From positions 372,001 through 436,000 of the forward strand of contig NC_005125.1 of NCBI RefSeq assembly GCF_000011385.1: a stretch of 64,000 bases of DNA, written 5' to 3'. How positions within the stretch are numbered: position 1 is the first letter of the stretch; each line of letters starts with the position of its first letter. The stretch is from Gloeobacter violaceus PCC 7421 (GTDB lineage Bacteria; Cyanobacteriota; Cyanobacteriia; Gloeobacterales; Gloeobacteraceae). The notes beneath the pieces were generated by a model. The model had not been told where the DNA came from. It saw only the letters and a list, made by a program, of their open reading frames with translations, and searched no databases. Shown piece after piece: positions 50,163 to 58,658 of this stretch. Made by a program: the position numbers and the translations under genes.

Positions 50163-51110
50163 CTACCCGCCGACCAGCCCCAGCCACTCACCTTGCACCT
50201 CCACCAGCAGACTATGGGCCAAAGGCGATGTACGGGTGCGGTTGGGAGCGCTCAAGCAACCAAGGACAGCGGCGATGTGCTCGAAATTGGGTTGCCTCCC
50301 CAGCCCCACGCTCAGCCAACGGCGCACAGCCCGCCGTTGCAAGGCAAGCGGCAAAGCAGCCAGCGTATTTCGGTGCAGCCGTCCCTCCTGCACCAGACTG
50401 TGCCAGTGTTCGTCGAGCAAGCTTTCGAGCAACTCCGATTCTGCGTGCAAAATGTCGCCGGTTCGGGCCAGGGTTTGCTCCACCAGTGGATTGAAGTGCT
50501 CGCGCAGATATGGCATCAATTCCAGACGGATGCGGTTGCGGCGGAAAGTCAAATTGGCGTTGCTCTCATCGATGCAGATCGGCAGATGGTGCGCCAGACA
50601 ATACGCCCCGGTCTCGGCGCGGGTAATTCCCAATAAAGGTCTGACCAGCCGTACCCCCCCACCCAGGGGCCGCTCCCAATCGAGGCTTCCCAGACCGGCG
50701 CCGCCGCTGCCGCGCAGCAAGTTGAACAAGACCGTCTCGGCCCGGTCACTCAGCGTATGGCCGGTTACCACCCGCTCCAGCGCCAGACCGCGGGCGATCT
50801 GCTCAAGCCAGCAGTAGCGCCAGGCGCGGGCCGCCGCTTCGCTCGCGGGTGGGGTACGGGCAATCTCCAGGTGAAAAGGTACGCCCCAGACGTTGCACAG
50901 TACCGCCACCCTCTGGGCATCGCGCTCGGAGCCGGGCCTCCAGCGGTGATCGAGGTGACCGACGTGCAGGTGCAAGCCGCGCTCGGGAGCCAGATCCACC
51001 AGCAGCTTCAATAGACACAGCGAATCCTGGCCGCCGGAGACCGCGACCAGCAGGCCGCTTCCCGGCGGCAGCAGGCCGAGGGCAGGGCGCAGGCGGCGCC
51101 GCAGTGACAG
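50163..51110 (-). CDS. tilS: tRNA(Ile)-lysidine synthase, with unconventional start
   Basis: TilS attaches lysine to C34 of tRNA-Ile(CAU). The N-type ATP-pyrophosphatase motif VAVSGGQDSLCLLKLL, the HLDHRWRPGS segment, TGHTLSDRAETVLFNLLRGS and FRRNRIRLELMPYL are all present. The motif SGGQDS is encoded upstream of the first ATG/GTG/TTG in this frame (TTG 51011), and an in-frame stop lies just upstream of about 51140. No conventional start exists between them. CTG at 51110 (or 51104) would give a normal N-terminus, LSLRRRLRPALGLLPPG, about 315 residues in all. It lies four bases after the thiS stop, so translational coupling may help initiation. Confidence 0.85.
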   Translation of the reverse strand: MSLRRRLRPALGLLPPGSGLLVAVSGGQDSLCLLKLLVDLAPERGLHLHVGHLDHRWRPGSERDAQRVAVLCNVWGVPFHLEIARTPPASEAAARAWRYCWLEQIARGLALERVVTGHTLSDRAETVLFNLLRGSGGAGLGSLDWERPLGGGVRLVRPLLGITRAETGAYCLAHHLPICIDESNANLTFRRNRIRLELMPYLREHFNPLVEQTLARTGDILHAESELLESLLDEHWHSLVQEGRLHRNTLAALPLALQRRAVRRWLSVGLGRQPNFEHIAAVLGCLSAPNRTRTSPLAHSLLVEVQGEWLGLVGG

Positions 51111-51114
51111 GTCG

Positions 51115-51321
51115 CTAACCGCCGCCCACCACCGTCACAATCTCAAAGCGATCGCCAGGGGCGACGGTCGTCTGCTCCCAGTCCTGGCGGTGCAGGATGT
51201 CGCCGTTGCGCTCGATGACCAGCAGCCGCGGTTCGAGGGCCAGTTGGGCGAGCATCGCACTCACCGTCGTGCCAGGGGCGAACGTCCGCTCCTCGCCGTT
51301 GACGCGCACCGTTTCAACCAC
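51115..51321 (-). CDS. thiS: Sulfur carrier protein ThiS
   Basis: A 68-residue ubiquitin-like sulfur carrier for thiazole synthesis. It begins VETVRVNGEERTFAPGTTVS and ends FEIVTVVGGG, giving the C-terminal Gly-Gly that becomes a thiocarboxylate. Its start overlaps the thiE 3' end by eight bases, and its stop is followed four bases later by the likely tilS start. So thiE-thiS-tilS is one operon. Confidence 0.9.
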   Translation of the reverse strand: MVETVRVNGEERTFAPGTTVSAMLAQLALEPRLLVIERNGDILHRQDWEQTTVAPGDRFEIVTVVGGG

Positions 51322-52339
51322 GGTTCAACCTCTCCAGAAACCAGGCGGTCGTGCGGCCCGGATCTTCCGCTGCCATGATCGCACGCACCACCGCGATGCG
51401 CTCGGCTCCGGCGGCGATCACCGCCTCCAGATTGCTCCGGTCGATGCCGCCGATGGCGAAGCCCGGTCGTTCGATCGATTCGCGGCAGTGGCGCACGTAC
51501 TCCAGGCCCACGGGCGTGCGCCCCTGTTTGGTGGGAGTGGCGTAGACGGGGCCGACGCCCAGGTAATCGGCCCCGTCTGCGACGGCTTGTTGCGCCTCGG
51601 CCGGGGCGTGGGTCGATTGGCCAATGAGCAAACGCGGTCCCATCAAAGCCCGCGCCCGAGCGAGCGGCAGATCCTCCTGGCCGAGGTGCACCCCGTCCGC
51701 CCCACAGGCGAGGGCCAGATCCACCCGGTCGTTGACTATAAACAGCGCTCCGTGGCGAAGGGTGACATCCCGCAACCTTAGAGCGATATCGAGTACGGCG
51801 CGGGCGGGCGCTTCTTTTTCGCGCAATTGCACCAGCGGCAACCCCACAGCCAGGGCGTGCTCCACGATCTCGATCAGTTCGGGGTGCGGCGAGGTGACCA
51901 GGTAGAGCCGGGCCGCCGCAAGCCGGGTGCGCAGATCGCCGCCGGTGGCGGTACTTTCGAGGGTATAGACTCGGTAGCGCCATTCCTTGGCCGCGGCGGC
52001 CAGATCCGGCTGGACGAGCTTGGCGTACTCTTCTAGGACGCGCAGGGCTTCTTGAATGCGGGCAAAATTGACCCTTACCACATCCAGAGGGCTGCTACGC
52101 ACCCCTTCGTCGGGGTGCTCCAGCCCGGTGCCCGGGTCGTGGGGCGTGTCGCGGGCGGCGCGCAGCCGCTCGGTGTGAAAGCGGCCCAGTTGCTGGCGCA
52201 ACGCTTTGCACTCGGCGAGGGACTCGCCCGGACCGCCGCCGAAGCGCAACCATTCTTCGACGACCCGCACGCCTTCGCGGGCGCGATCGAGGTTGGCATC
52301 GAGAATTCTCAGAACCACTTGCTCTTCCACAACCGCCAT
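51314..52339 (-). CDS. thiE: Thiamine-phosphate synthase with cyanobacterial N-terminal extension
   Basis: A 341-residue enzyme joining the thiazole and pyrimidine moieties. The C-terminal 200 residues are the ThiE TIM barrel, with LPLVQLREKEAPARAVLDIA, GADGVHLGQEDLPL, YLGVGPVYATPTKQG and GFAIGGIDRSNL. The N-terminal 140 residues (LRILDANLDRAREGVRVVEE, LRQQLGRFHTERLRAARDTP) form the extra helical domain known from cyanobacterial and some other ThiE proteins. The ATG at 52339 is preferred over the ATG at 52414. No TPP riboswitch could be found in its leader. Confidence 0.9.
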   Translation of the reverse strand: MAVVEEQVVLRILDANLDRAREGVRVVEEWLRFGGGPGESLAECKALRQQLGRFHTERLRAARDTPHDPGTGLEHPDEGVRSSPLDVVRVNFARIQEALRVLEEYAKLVQPDLAAAAKEWRYRVYTLESTATGGDLRTRLAAARLYLVTSPHPELIEIVEHALAVGLPLVQLREKEAPARAVLDIALRLRDVTLRHGALFIVNDRVDLALACGADGVHLGQEDLPLARARALMGPRLLIGQSTHAPAEAQQAVADGADYLGVGPVYATPTKQGRTPVGLEYVRHCRESIERPGFAIGGIDRSNLEAVIAAGAERIAVVRAIMAAEDPGRTTAWFLERLNRG

Positions 52340-52540
52340 TGAAGCACCGCCGATGCTCCCCTGCCCAGGCCCACCAAAAACGACTCTCTGCCACCGCATT
52401 GCGGGGGGCGCCATTCTGTTGCTTTGCGCGGGGGAGAAAGCGCTAAATGTTGTGGATCATCCCCGCAATTCAGGGTTTTGCCATGTTAATGTGGTGTCGC
52501 CGATAAGCTTTTATCCAGGCCGAATTTTCGAGGAGTGACG

Positions 52541-54457
52541 ATGAAGTTCTCCGATACCGTGGTGCGTCGCCTAGTAGGTTGGACGCTCGCCCTGTCGCTT
52601 TTGGGAACGGCTTCAGCAAGTGTCGTTCAAGCCCAGGCAGATCTGGAGCGCGATCTGAGCATGACCTATGTCGACGCGGTCAATGGCGACGACAGCACCG
52701 CCGACGGCAGCAAACAAAAACCGTTCAAAACGATCACCCGGGCAATCCTCGGCTCGCCTCCCGGGGTGACTTTGCAGTTGGCCGAGGGCGAATACTCGGA
52801 GGCCACCGGCGAACAGTTTCCCATCCAACTGGCCATGCGCAACCTGGTGGGCAATGAAGCGACCAAAGGCCAGGGCATCAAAATCGTCGGCGGCGGCAAG
52901 CACGTCAGCCCCACCTTCGCAAGCCAGGATGCGACGATCGTCGTCGGCAAAGAAGTAACCATCCGCGGCGTGACGATCACCAACCCGCGCAACCGGGGCA
53001 AGGGCCTCTGGATCGAATCGGTCAGCCCGGTGATCGCCCACAATTCTTTTATCGGCAGCTTGCACGACGGCATCTTCATCACCGGTGCCAGCAGCGCCAA
53101 GGTGGCCGACAACTACTTTTCGGGCAACATCGCCGACGGATTGACGGCCGCGGACCAGTCCACGCCGCTTATCGAAAACAACATCTTCGAGAAGACGGGA
53201 TTCGCCATCAACGTCACCGGCCGCTCCCGACCGCAGATCGTGGGCAATACCGTGCGCGACAATGTCGACGGCATCGTCATCGAAGGCCGGTCCTTCCCGA
53301 AGCTGCGAAACAATACGATCACCGGCAACCGCCGCAGCGGCGTGGTCGTCGTGCTGCTCGCCTCCGCCGATATGGGCACCGAGAGCGAAGCGGGCAACAA
53401 TACCTTTGGCGGCAACGGCCGGGCCGACATCAACAATGTCACCCGGCCCGCCCTGCCGCTGGTGGCCCTGGGCAACAAGTGGGACAAACCGCGCCTCGAG
53501 GGACAGGTGACCGCCGAAGCGGAGATCGTCGCGCTCGCCACCCGCAACGTCGCCCCCAATGTCGGCTTCTGGGTGCTGGTCAGCAACGGCAAACCGGCGC
53601 AACTGCGCGCCATCAAAGGGCTTGCGCTCAAGCCCAAATCCCAGACCCATGAAGGCAAGCCATACCAACAGGTAGGCACCTTCGGCTCCCAGGCGAGCGC
53701 CGATAAGCTGGTCGAGCAATTGAGCAAAAAAGGCTTCAACGCCATTGCTGTCCCGGCCGGCCAACCCACCGGCAGCAACCTGGCCACCAGCAAACCCACC
53801 AAACCCACCATCAGCCAGGCTCCCGCCAAACCACCAGCGGCTGCCGCCACTGCCGCCAAACCGGCAAGTGCACCGCAAGTCACCGCGAAGCCTGTCGCCC
53901 CGGCGGTCGTCGCTGTCAAGGCGAGCCCAACAACCCCTCCCGAGACTCCCATCACGAAGCCAGGCCCGCTCTCCCCTGGGGCACCCGCCGTCAAAGCAAG
54001 CCCGGCTACTCCCGAAGCCCCCGTCGCCGCTCAGGTGAGCCCGCTTCCCCCTATCGCGCCCAAAGCGAGCCCTGTCTCTGCTACTCCTGTGCCCGCCGCT
54101 ACAACCCCCGCCGCATCTGCCACCGCTCTGGCGAGCCCGGTCTTACGGGCACCCGCCGCTAAACCCGCTGCCGATACCGCCGCCGCCGCGGGACCGACTA
54201 CCGCAACGCCGGGTGAAACCGTAGCTGCCAAACCTGCCACCGGTCTGGCCTACCGGGTGTTGGTCACAGACAGCGGCAGTGCCGATCTCGATTTGCTCAA
54301 AGAGCTGGTGGCCAGGGTGATCCAGCAAATGTACGAGGGCAAACCGGTCCTCCAGGTGGGCGTCTTCTCCTCCGAAGACAACGCCAACCGACTGGTGCAG
54401 ACGCTCTCAGACAAAGGGTTTCGAGCCATTCTGGTCCCGGTGAACCAGCCCGGTTGA
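52541..54457 (+). CDS. Exported DUF1565/parallel beta-helix protein with two split SPOR-like segments
   Basis: A 638-residue protein with a signal peptide ending VVQAQA. Residues 35-310 form a DUF1565 right-handed beta-helix (YVDAVNGDDSTADGSKQKPF, then GVTITNPRNRGKG and IENNIFEKTGFAINVTG). A SPOR-like segment follows (YQQVGTFGSQASADKLVEQL), then about 150 residues rich in Pro, Ala and Thr, and a second SPOR-like segment (VLQVGVFSSEDNANRLVQTL) at the C-terminus. SPOR domains bind denuded peptidoglycan, so it is probably a periplasmic or surface protein tethered to the wall. CGAGGAG precedes the ATG at 52541. A strong terminator follows. Confidence 0.82.
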   Translation: MKFSDTVVRRLVGWTLALSLLGTASASVVQAQADLERDLSMTYVDAVNGDDSTADGSKQKPFKTITRAILGSPPGVTLQLAEGEYSEATGEQFPIQLAMRNLVGNEATKGQGIKIVGGGKHVSPTFASQDATIVVGKEVTIRGVTITNPRNRGKGLWIESVSPVIAHNSFIGSLHDGIFITGASSAKVADNYFSGNIADGLTAADQSTPLIENNIFEKTGFAINVTGRSRPQIVGNTVRDNVDGIVIEGRSFPKLRNNTITGNRRSGVVVVLLASADMGTESEAGNNTFGGNGRADINNVTRPALPLVALGNKWDKPRLEGQVTAEAEIVALATRNVAPNVGFWVLVSNGKPAQLRAIKGLALKPKSQTHEGKPYQQVGTFGSQASADKLVEQLSKKGFNAIAVPAGQPTGSNLATSKPTKPTISQAPAKPPAAAATAAKPASAPQVTAKPVAPAVVAVKASPTTPPETPITKPGPLSPGAPAVKASPATPEAPVAAQVSPLPPIAPKASPVSATPVPAATTPAASATALASPVLRAPAAKPAADTAAAAGPTTATPGETVAAKPATGLAYRVLVTDSGSADLDLLKELVARVIQQMYEGKPVLQVGVFSSEDNANRLVQTLSDKGFRAILVPVNQPG

Positions 54458-54470
54458 GCTGGTGCGGACC

Positions 54471-54508
54471 AAGAGGGCGGGAAGAATGGCTTCTTCCCGC
54501 CCTCTTTT
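54471..54508 (+). terminator. Intrinsic terminator after the beta-helix/SPOR gene
   Basis: AAGAGGGCGGGAAGAA and TTCTTCCCGCCCTCTT form a perfect 16-base-pair stem around TGGC, followed by a short T-run. It lies 13 bases after the stop. The A-rich left side makes it usable for the convergent small gene too. Confidence 0.9.
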
Positions 54509-54530
54509 GGAGATATCGCGAGTGGCGTCG

Positions 54531-54827
54531 CTAGAGGCTGCGGCGCGCCATCAGTTGGTCTTCGAGGGCCGCGATGCGGTTGTAGGCGGCGGTGAGTTGG
54601 GCCGTCAACCGCTGGATCTGGGCCTCGGGCGAAAGCGTCTTGCCATTTGCCGACGGTGGTCGTGAAGTCATCTCCTCTTCGGGGAGCACATCTTTGATCG
54701 CGACCGGACCGGGAGTGTTGTTAGATTTCAAAGCAATGATCATTTGCTCTGGAAGCGTTTCTAGGGCGGCTTGCAGCTGCTCCAACCTGCCGTACAACCC
54801 ATCTACCTTTTCTTGTAAACTTTCCAT
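54531..54827 (-). CDS. Small coiled-coil protein of unknown function
   Basis: A 98-residue protein. Residues 1-30 (ESLQEKVDGLYGRLEQLQAA) and 65-98 (LSPEAQIQRLTAQLTAAYNR) are strong coiled coils, joined by a Pro/Ser-rich linker. It may dimerise through them. No family is recognised. It begins 220 bases from the divergent tyrA gene and ends against the terminator at 54471-54508, which supports it as a real gene. Confidence 0.6.
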   Translation of the reverse strand: MESLQEKVDGLYGRLEQLQAALETLPEQMIIALKSNNTPGPVAIKDVLPEEEMTSRPPSANGKTLSPEAQIQRLTAQLTAAYNRIAALEDQLMARRSL

Positions 54828-55047
54828 GCTGGCCGAACCCGCAAAAGATACCTCATATTAGAAAGCTTCGGCTCTATGGCCCCGCAATTTTTGGTTTGTT
54901 TTAAGCTTGTGGGCGGCGGGTATCGAAGGCAAAAAAGCCTACTGGAGAGCGATTCGGCCTTATTTTCTAAAGAAAACCCACGGCTTAGTCCGAGGATTTT
55001 CCAGAGAGAATCGCCCCGGGATTCTATCAATTGTTACTGGAGGGACC

Positions 55048-55881
55048 ATGAAAATCGGGATCGTCGGCCTGGGTCTGATCGGGGGGTCGCTCGCCCACGA
55101 TTTGGGCCGACACCACGAGATCACAGGCGTCTCGCGCTCGAGCGCCACCGTCGCTGAGGCGCTGTCCCAGGGCCTCATCCGCCAGGGCGGCGAGTCCCTC
55201 GGGTTGCTCGGAAGCTGTGAGCTGGTCTTTGTGTGTACACCCATTGGCCTCACGCTAGAGACGATCCGCGCGCTCGCGGCGGTTCTGCCGCCCGAGACCA
55301 TTCTTACCGACGTGGCCTCGGTCAAAGCCGCCATCGTCCCGGCGGCGGAGGCGCTGTGGCCGAATTTTGTGGGCGGCCACCCGATGGCGGGCGGTGAAGC
55401 GCAGGGACTCTCGGCCGCCCGGGCGGGGCTGTTTCGCGGACGGCCCTATGTGCTTACCCCGACGCCGCGCACCCCGGCCGCCGCCTGCACCGCCCTCGAA
55501 GACCTGGTGGGGGAGTTGGGCGCCCGGTTGGTGCGCACCGACCCGGAGACCCACGACCGGGCGGTGGCGCGCATCAGTCATCTGCCGGTGTTCGTCGGTG
55601 CCGCTTTGCTGCTGAACCTGGCTGCGAGCGGCGATCCGACCGCATCGACTCTGGCGAGCAGCGGTTTTTTTGACACCACCCGGGTCGGCGGCGGCAACCC
55701 GCAGTTGGGGGCGGCGATGGCCGAATGGAACCGCGCGGCATTGCTTGCGGAGTTGTGCTCCTACCGCGACCATCTGGGCCGGTTGGAGCAGGCGATCGCT
55801 GCGGGTGACTGGCAGGCGGTGGAGCAACGGCTCGGCGAGTGCCGCAAGACCCGCCGCGAGGTCTGCGAGGGCGGGATTTAA
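55048..55881 (+). CDS. tyrA: Prephenate/arogenate dehydrogenase
   Basis: A 277-residue NAD(P)-dependent enzyme of tyrosine synthesis. The Rossmann motif IGIVGLGLIGGSLAHDL is at the N-terminus, followed by VFVCTPIGLTLETI, LTDVASVKAAIV and FVGGHPMAGGEAQGLSAA with the catalytic His. The C-terminal helical dimerisation domain has FFDTTRVGGGNPQLGAAM. Cyanobacterial members usually prefer arogenate and NADP. GGAGGG precedes the ATG at 55048; the longer frame from 54907 is not conserved. hisH follows after 28 bases. Confidence 0.9.
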   Translation: MKIGIVGLGLIGGSLAHDLGRHHEITGVSRSSATVAEALSQGLIRQGGESLGLLGSCELVFVCTPIGLTLETIRALAAVLPPETILTDVASVKAAIVPAAEALWPNFVGGHPMAGGEAQGLSAARAGLFRGRPYVLTPTPRTPAAACTALEDLVGELGARLVRTDPETHDRAVARISHLPVFVGAALLLNLAASGDPTASTLASSGFFDTTRVGGGNPQLGAAMAEWNRAALLAELCSYRDHLGRLEQAIAAGDWQAVEQRLGECRKTRREVCEGGI

Positions 55882-55909
55882 GATGGGAACAATTCTGGAG
55901 GACCCGGCG

Positions 55910-56590
55910 ATGGCGCGCACCCCAAACATTGCCCTGGTGGATTACGGCGTCGGCAACCTGCACTCGGCCCGCAAGGGCCTGGAGGCGATGGGAGCGCGGG
56001 TGACACTCAGCGGCCAGCCCCTGACGCTGAGCGCCGCCGACGGCGTCGTGCTGCCGGGGGTGGGCTCCTTCGACACGGCGATTACCCGGCTCAACGACCG
56101 GGGGCTGGGAGATGCGATTATCCAACTGGTGCGCGCAGGACAGCCGATGCTGGGCATCTGTCTGGGGCTGCAGGTGCTCTTTGACTCCTCTGAAGAAGGA
56201 CGACTGCCGGGCCTGGGGCTGCTGCCCGGTCGGGTGCGCCGCTTCCGGAGCGAACCCGGCCTCACCATTCCCCATGTGGGCTGGAACCAACTGCACTTTG
56301 ACAATGTCGATTGCCCGCTGTGGCGGGATCTGGCGGCGGGCGGTTGGGTTTACTTTGTGCATTCTTATTACGTCGATCCTGCCCGCGCCGAGGACCGCGC
56401 CGCTTCCGCCGTGCATGGCAGCCAGCACTTCACCGCCGCCGTGTGCCGGGACAACCTGATGGCGGTGCAATTTCACCCGGAAAAGTCAGCGGACACGGGA
56501 CTGCGCATCCTCAAAAACTTTGTTGAGCGGGCCGCTTCGCGCAGCGCCGCCGAAGTAGCGGCCCGCTGCGCTACTCGCCCTCCAGCTTGA
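55910..56590 (+). CDS. hisH: Imidazole glycerol phosphate synthase, glutamine amidotransferase subunit
   Basis: A 226-residue class I amidotransferase that supplies ammonia to HisF in histidine synthesis. The N-terminus IALVDYGVGNLHSARKGLEA, the catalytic Cys in LGICLGLQVLFDSSEEG, IPHVGWNQLHF, and the His-Glu pair in AVQFHPEKSADTGL are all present. CTGGAGGA precedes the ATG at 55910; an ATG at 55883 is possible but poorer. The C-terminal 15 residues exceed the usual end and overlap the convergent lipoprotein gene by 20 bases. Confidence 0.92.
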   Translation: MARTPNIALVDYGVGNLHSARKGLEAMGARVTLSGQPLTLSAADGVVLPGVGSFDTAITRLNDRGLGDAIIQLVRAGQPMLGICLGLQVLFDSSEEGRLPGLGLLPGRVRRFRSEPGLTIPHVGWNQLHFDNVDCPLWRDLAAGGWVYFVHSYYVDPARAEDRAASAVHGSQHFTAAVCRDNLMAVQFHPEKSADTGLRILKNFVERAASRSAAEVAARCATRPPA

Positions 56591-57029
56591 GGGTGGGCTC
56601 CGCCACCGTCCCGCCGATGTTTTTCAATTCGACAACGACGGCATCGGTGCTCTTCCAGCCCGCGGGCAGGACCACCTCGGCGCTCAGGGGCAGGGGGGCC
56701 GTGCGCTGAAAGGGTTTGAGCGCAAAATCCTTGGGGGCGTTGGCGAAGCGGCCGGCTTCACCGGTGGCGACCACCGGGAAGATCGACAGCGATAGCGGTG
56801 CGGCCCCCGGTCCTTCGACTACGACCTGCACCTTCTGACCCGGCCGGCCCAGAAAGTGCACCCGCTCGTACTGGGTGGGCGGCAGTGTCAGGCGGCGCTC
56901 GCCGCCCGGCGCCATGGGTGTGCCGATGTTCTGGTTGCCGAGGGTGGCAGTCGGACCGTCGGCACTGGACTGGCAGCCGGCCAGGGCGGTGGCCGCCAGG
57001 ACGGCCGTTGCAAACCATTTACGAGGCAT
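56571..57029 (-). CDS. Small putative lipoprotein
   Basis: A 152-residue protein with a lipoprotein signal peptide, ATAVLAATALAGCQSS, so the mature chain would start at the lipidated Cys19. The rest is a beta-rich domain (LGRPGQKVQVVVEG, APLPLSAEVVLPAGWKS) resembling secreted cyanobacterial domains, not recognised further. Its ATG overlaps the 3' end of the ferric-reductase-like gene by 11 bases, so the two are co-expressed. The ATG at 57029 is chosen because the residues upstream (to 57089) would bury the signal peptide. Confidence 0.6.
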   Translation of the reverse strand: MPRKWFATAVLAATALAGCQSSADGPTATLGNQNIGTPMAPGGERRLTLPPTQYERVHFLGRPGQKVQVVVEGPGAAPLSLSIFPVVATGEAGRFANAPKDFALKPFQRTAPLPLSAEVVLPAGWKSTDAVVVELKNIGGTVAEPTLKLEGE

Positions 57030-57627
57030 CGATGTGCTCCTTGCGCGCAAGGCGTTTGGGCCGGGGTCGGATCCGCAGCAAAAGCACAACCGCTGCGGCC
57101 AGGAGCGTCAGCACTTTGAGCGGCCAGCCCGACGCCCCCAACCACACAGCGTGCACCAGCGCCAGCCCGGCCACCGGAAAGACCAGCAGATGCAGCGTCC
57201 GCCAGTGCCGACCCAACCGCCGGATCCAGCCGTTGGTGCTGGTGAGCGCCAGCGGCAGCATCAGGCCGAGGGCGGCAACGCCAAGCCAGGCGACCAACCG
57301 CTCCTCGCCACCTAGAAAATCGAGAGCTTCCCAGTGCCCGCCCAGCACATGCTCAAAGGTCAAGTAGGTATGGGCGGCGGCGAAGCCGAGGGCCGAAAGC
57401 CCCAGCCCGCGCCGCCAAGAAAGCAACAGCTGCCGACCGAGGGCCGGGGCGCTAAGCACCAGCCCCAGGCAGGCGAGGGAAGCATAACCGTAGTACTCGC
57501 CCAGGCGCTGGCCCTGCAGATGGCCTCTGAACAGGATGAGCGTGACCGTCTCCAGCAGAGCGGCGACGATGTAGGCGGCCACCAGCACGGCGAGGGTGGT
57601 GAGCCAGGGGGTGTTGGCGCGGACCAT
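57019..57627 (-). CDS. Ferric-reductase-like transmembrane protein (MsrQ/YedZ-type heme protein)
   Basis: A 202-residue inner-membrane protein with about six helices (TTLAVLVAAYIVAALLETVT, YYGYASLACLGLVLSAPALG). Histidines spaced in helices, HTYLTFEHVLGGHW and GRHWRTLHLLVFPVAGLALVH, suit binding of two b-type hemes, as in the FRD/MsrQ family. It could pass electrons to a periplasmic acceptor. It lies 27 bases downstream of heme oxygenase and overlaps the lipoprotein gene by 11 bases, so the three form an operon. No MsrP gene is adjacent. Confidence 0.78.
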   Translation of the reverse strand: MVRANTPWLTTLAVLVAAYIVAALLETVTLILFRGHLQGQRLGEYYGYASLACLGLVLSAPALGRQLLLSWRRGLGLSALGFAAAHTYLTFEHVLGGHWEALDFLGGEERLVAWLGVAALGLMLPLALTSTNGWIRRLGRHWRTLHLLVFPVAGLALVHAVWLGASGWPLKVLTLLAAAVVLLLRIRPRPKRLARKEHIDAS

Positions 57628-57654
57628 GCTTCCAGTGTATTGGGCGAGAGCGCC

Positions 57655-58371
57655 CTACTCGGAGGCGGTGACCACCTCGCGGTTCTGGCGGGAACGCCGC
57701 CGGGTCAGCGAGTTGAAGACCATCTGGCCGATGGCGCGAATCAAGCTGCCTTCGAGCTCTTCGAACAGGCGCATGTTGTAGCGGAACGCCTCGATCGCTT
57801 CCTCGGTAATCCGGCCGGCCAGCGGCCCGTCGACCGGCAAGGTGTCGAGGGCCGCCCGGTACCCGGCTTTGAAGGTGCGGGCATCGGCAATTGTCTCAAA
57901 ATCATAGAACGCGGTGCCGGTGCCGTCTCCCAGCCCCATCGACCGCTGGGCGATTTCCTTGAGCACCTGGCCACCGGACAGATCGCCCAGGTAGCGGGTG
58001 TAGGAATGGGAGACCAGCAGAGCGGGCTCGGTGCGCGCCACGGTGCGGATACGCTCGACGTAGCGCTCGGCCGCCGCCGAGGGACGCACCTGATCGGCCC
58101 AGCCGGGACCGTAGTAATAGCGCAAATCCGTCTCGATCGACGCGCGCCGATACAGTTCGGGGTAATAAAGCCCCCGAAGTACCGGATGATCGCGGTGCGC
58201 CTCCAGGGCGTCCTCCAGGGCGCCATAGATAAAGTAGAAGTTGGCCATCAACTGGCGGTAGGAGCTACGCTCGACCGTACCTTTCAAAAAACATTTCACA
58301 AAACCGACGTTCTCTGCCATCGTGTGGGCCTGGCGCGTGCCCTCACGCAGCATGATGGACAATGGCTCCAT
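57655..58371 (-). CDS. ho1: Heme oxygenase (biliverdin-producing)
   Basis: A 238-residue heme oxygenase that opens heme to biliverdin, CO and iron, supplying the precursor of phycobilin pigments. The proximal heme ligand is His16 in LREGTRQAHTMAENVGFV. The distal helix has the Gly-rich kink SYTRYLGDLSGGQVLKEIAQ. The end of about 40 residues is charged. It uses ferredoxin as electron donor in cyanobacteria. It heads the operon with the ferric-reductase-like and lipoprotein genes. Confidence 0.93.
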   Translation of the reverse strand: MEPLSIMLREGTRQAHTMAENVGFVKCFLKGTVERSSYRQLMANFYFIYGALEDALEAHRDHPVLRGLYYPELYRRASIETDLRYYYGPGWADQVRPSAAAERYVERIRTVARTEPALLVSHSYTRYLGDLSGGQVLKEIAQRSMGLGDGTGTAFYDFETIADARTFKAGYRAALDTLPVDGPLAGRITEEAIEAFRYNMRLFEELEGSLIRAIGQMVFNSLTRRRSRQNREVVTASE

Positions 58372-58595
58372 TCTGTTCTCCCTACACTCCCTATGAATTG
58401 TGCCTTACCCTCCCGGCGGGAGCACAAGGGCAGCCCGGTGAAGGCCATTAAGAATTCTGAAGCGATTGCCCGCATCCCGGCGACTCCCAGCGCGCGCAGT
58501 GCTATGGGTGCCGGGAAACGTCGCAGAACAGGGCTGTACAGGAGCGCATATCGTCCGGGTTGCCGACAGCAAAAGTCGAATCCGACCTTGATCTT

Positions 58596-58626
58596 GTTGT
58601 TATCAACAACCAAAATACTCTAGAAT
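58596..58626 (+). promoter_or_regulatory. Promoter with overlapping dyad upstream of cyAbrB
   Basis: TTGTTA (58597-58602), an 18-base spacer and TAGAAT (58621-58626) form a sigma-70-like promoter. The -35 element is overlapped by the dyad GTTGTTATCAACAAC (58596-58610), six-base arms around ATC. This is well placed for autorepression by the gene product. Confidence 0.45.
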
Positions 58627-58658
58627 CAGCAGATAGATTCATTTCCACAGGAGTTGTC

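Noticed and set aside
52340-52540. TPP riboswitch upstream of thiE
   Set aside because: The conserved CUGAGA and the GCGAAGGGA-like parts are not present on the minus strand of this leader.
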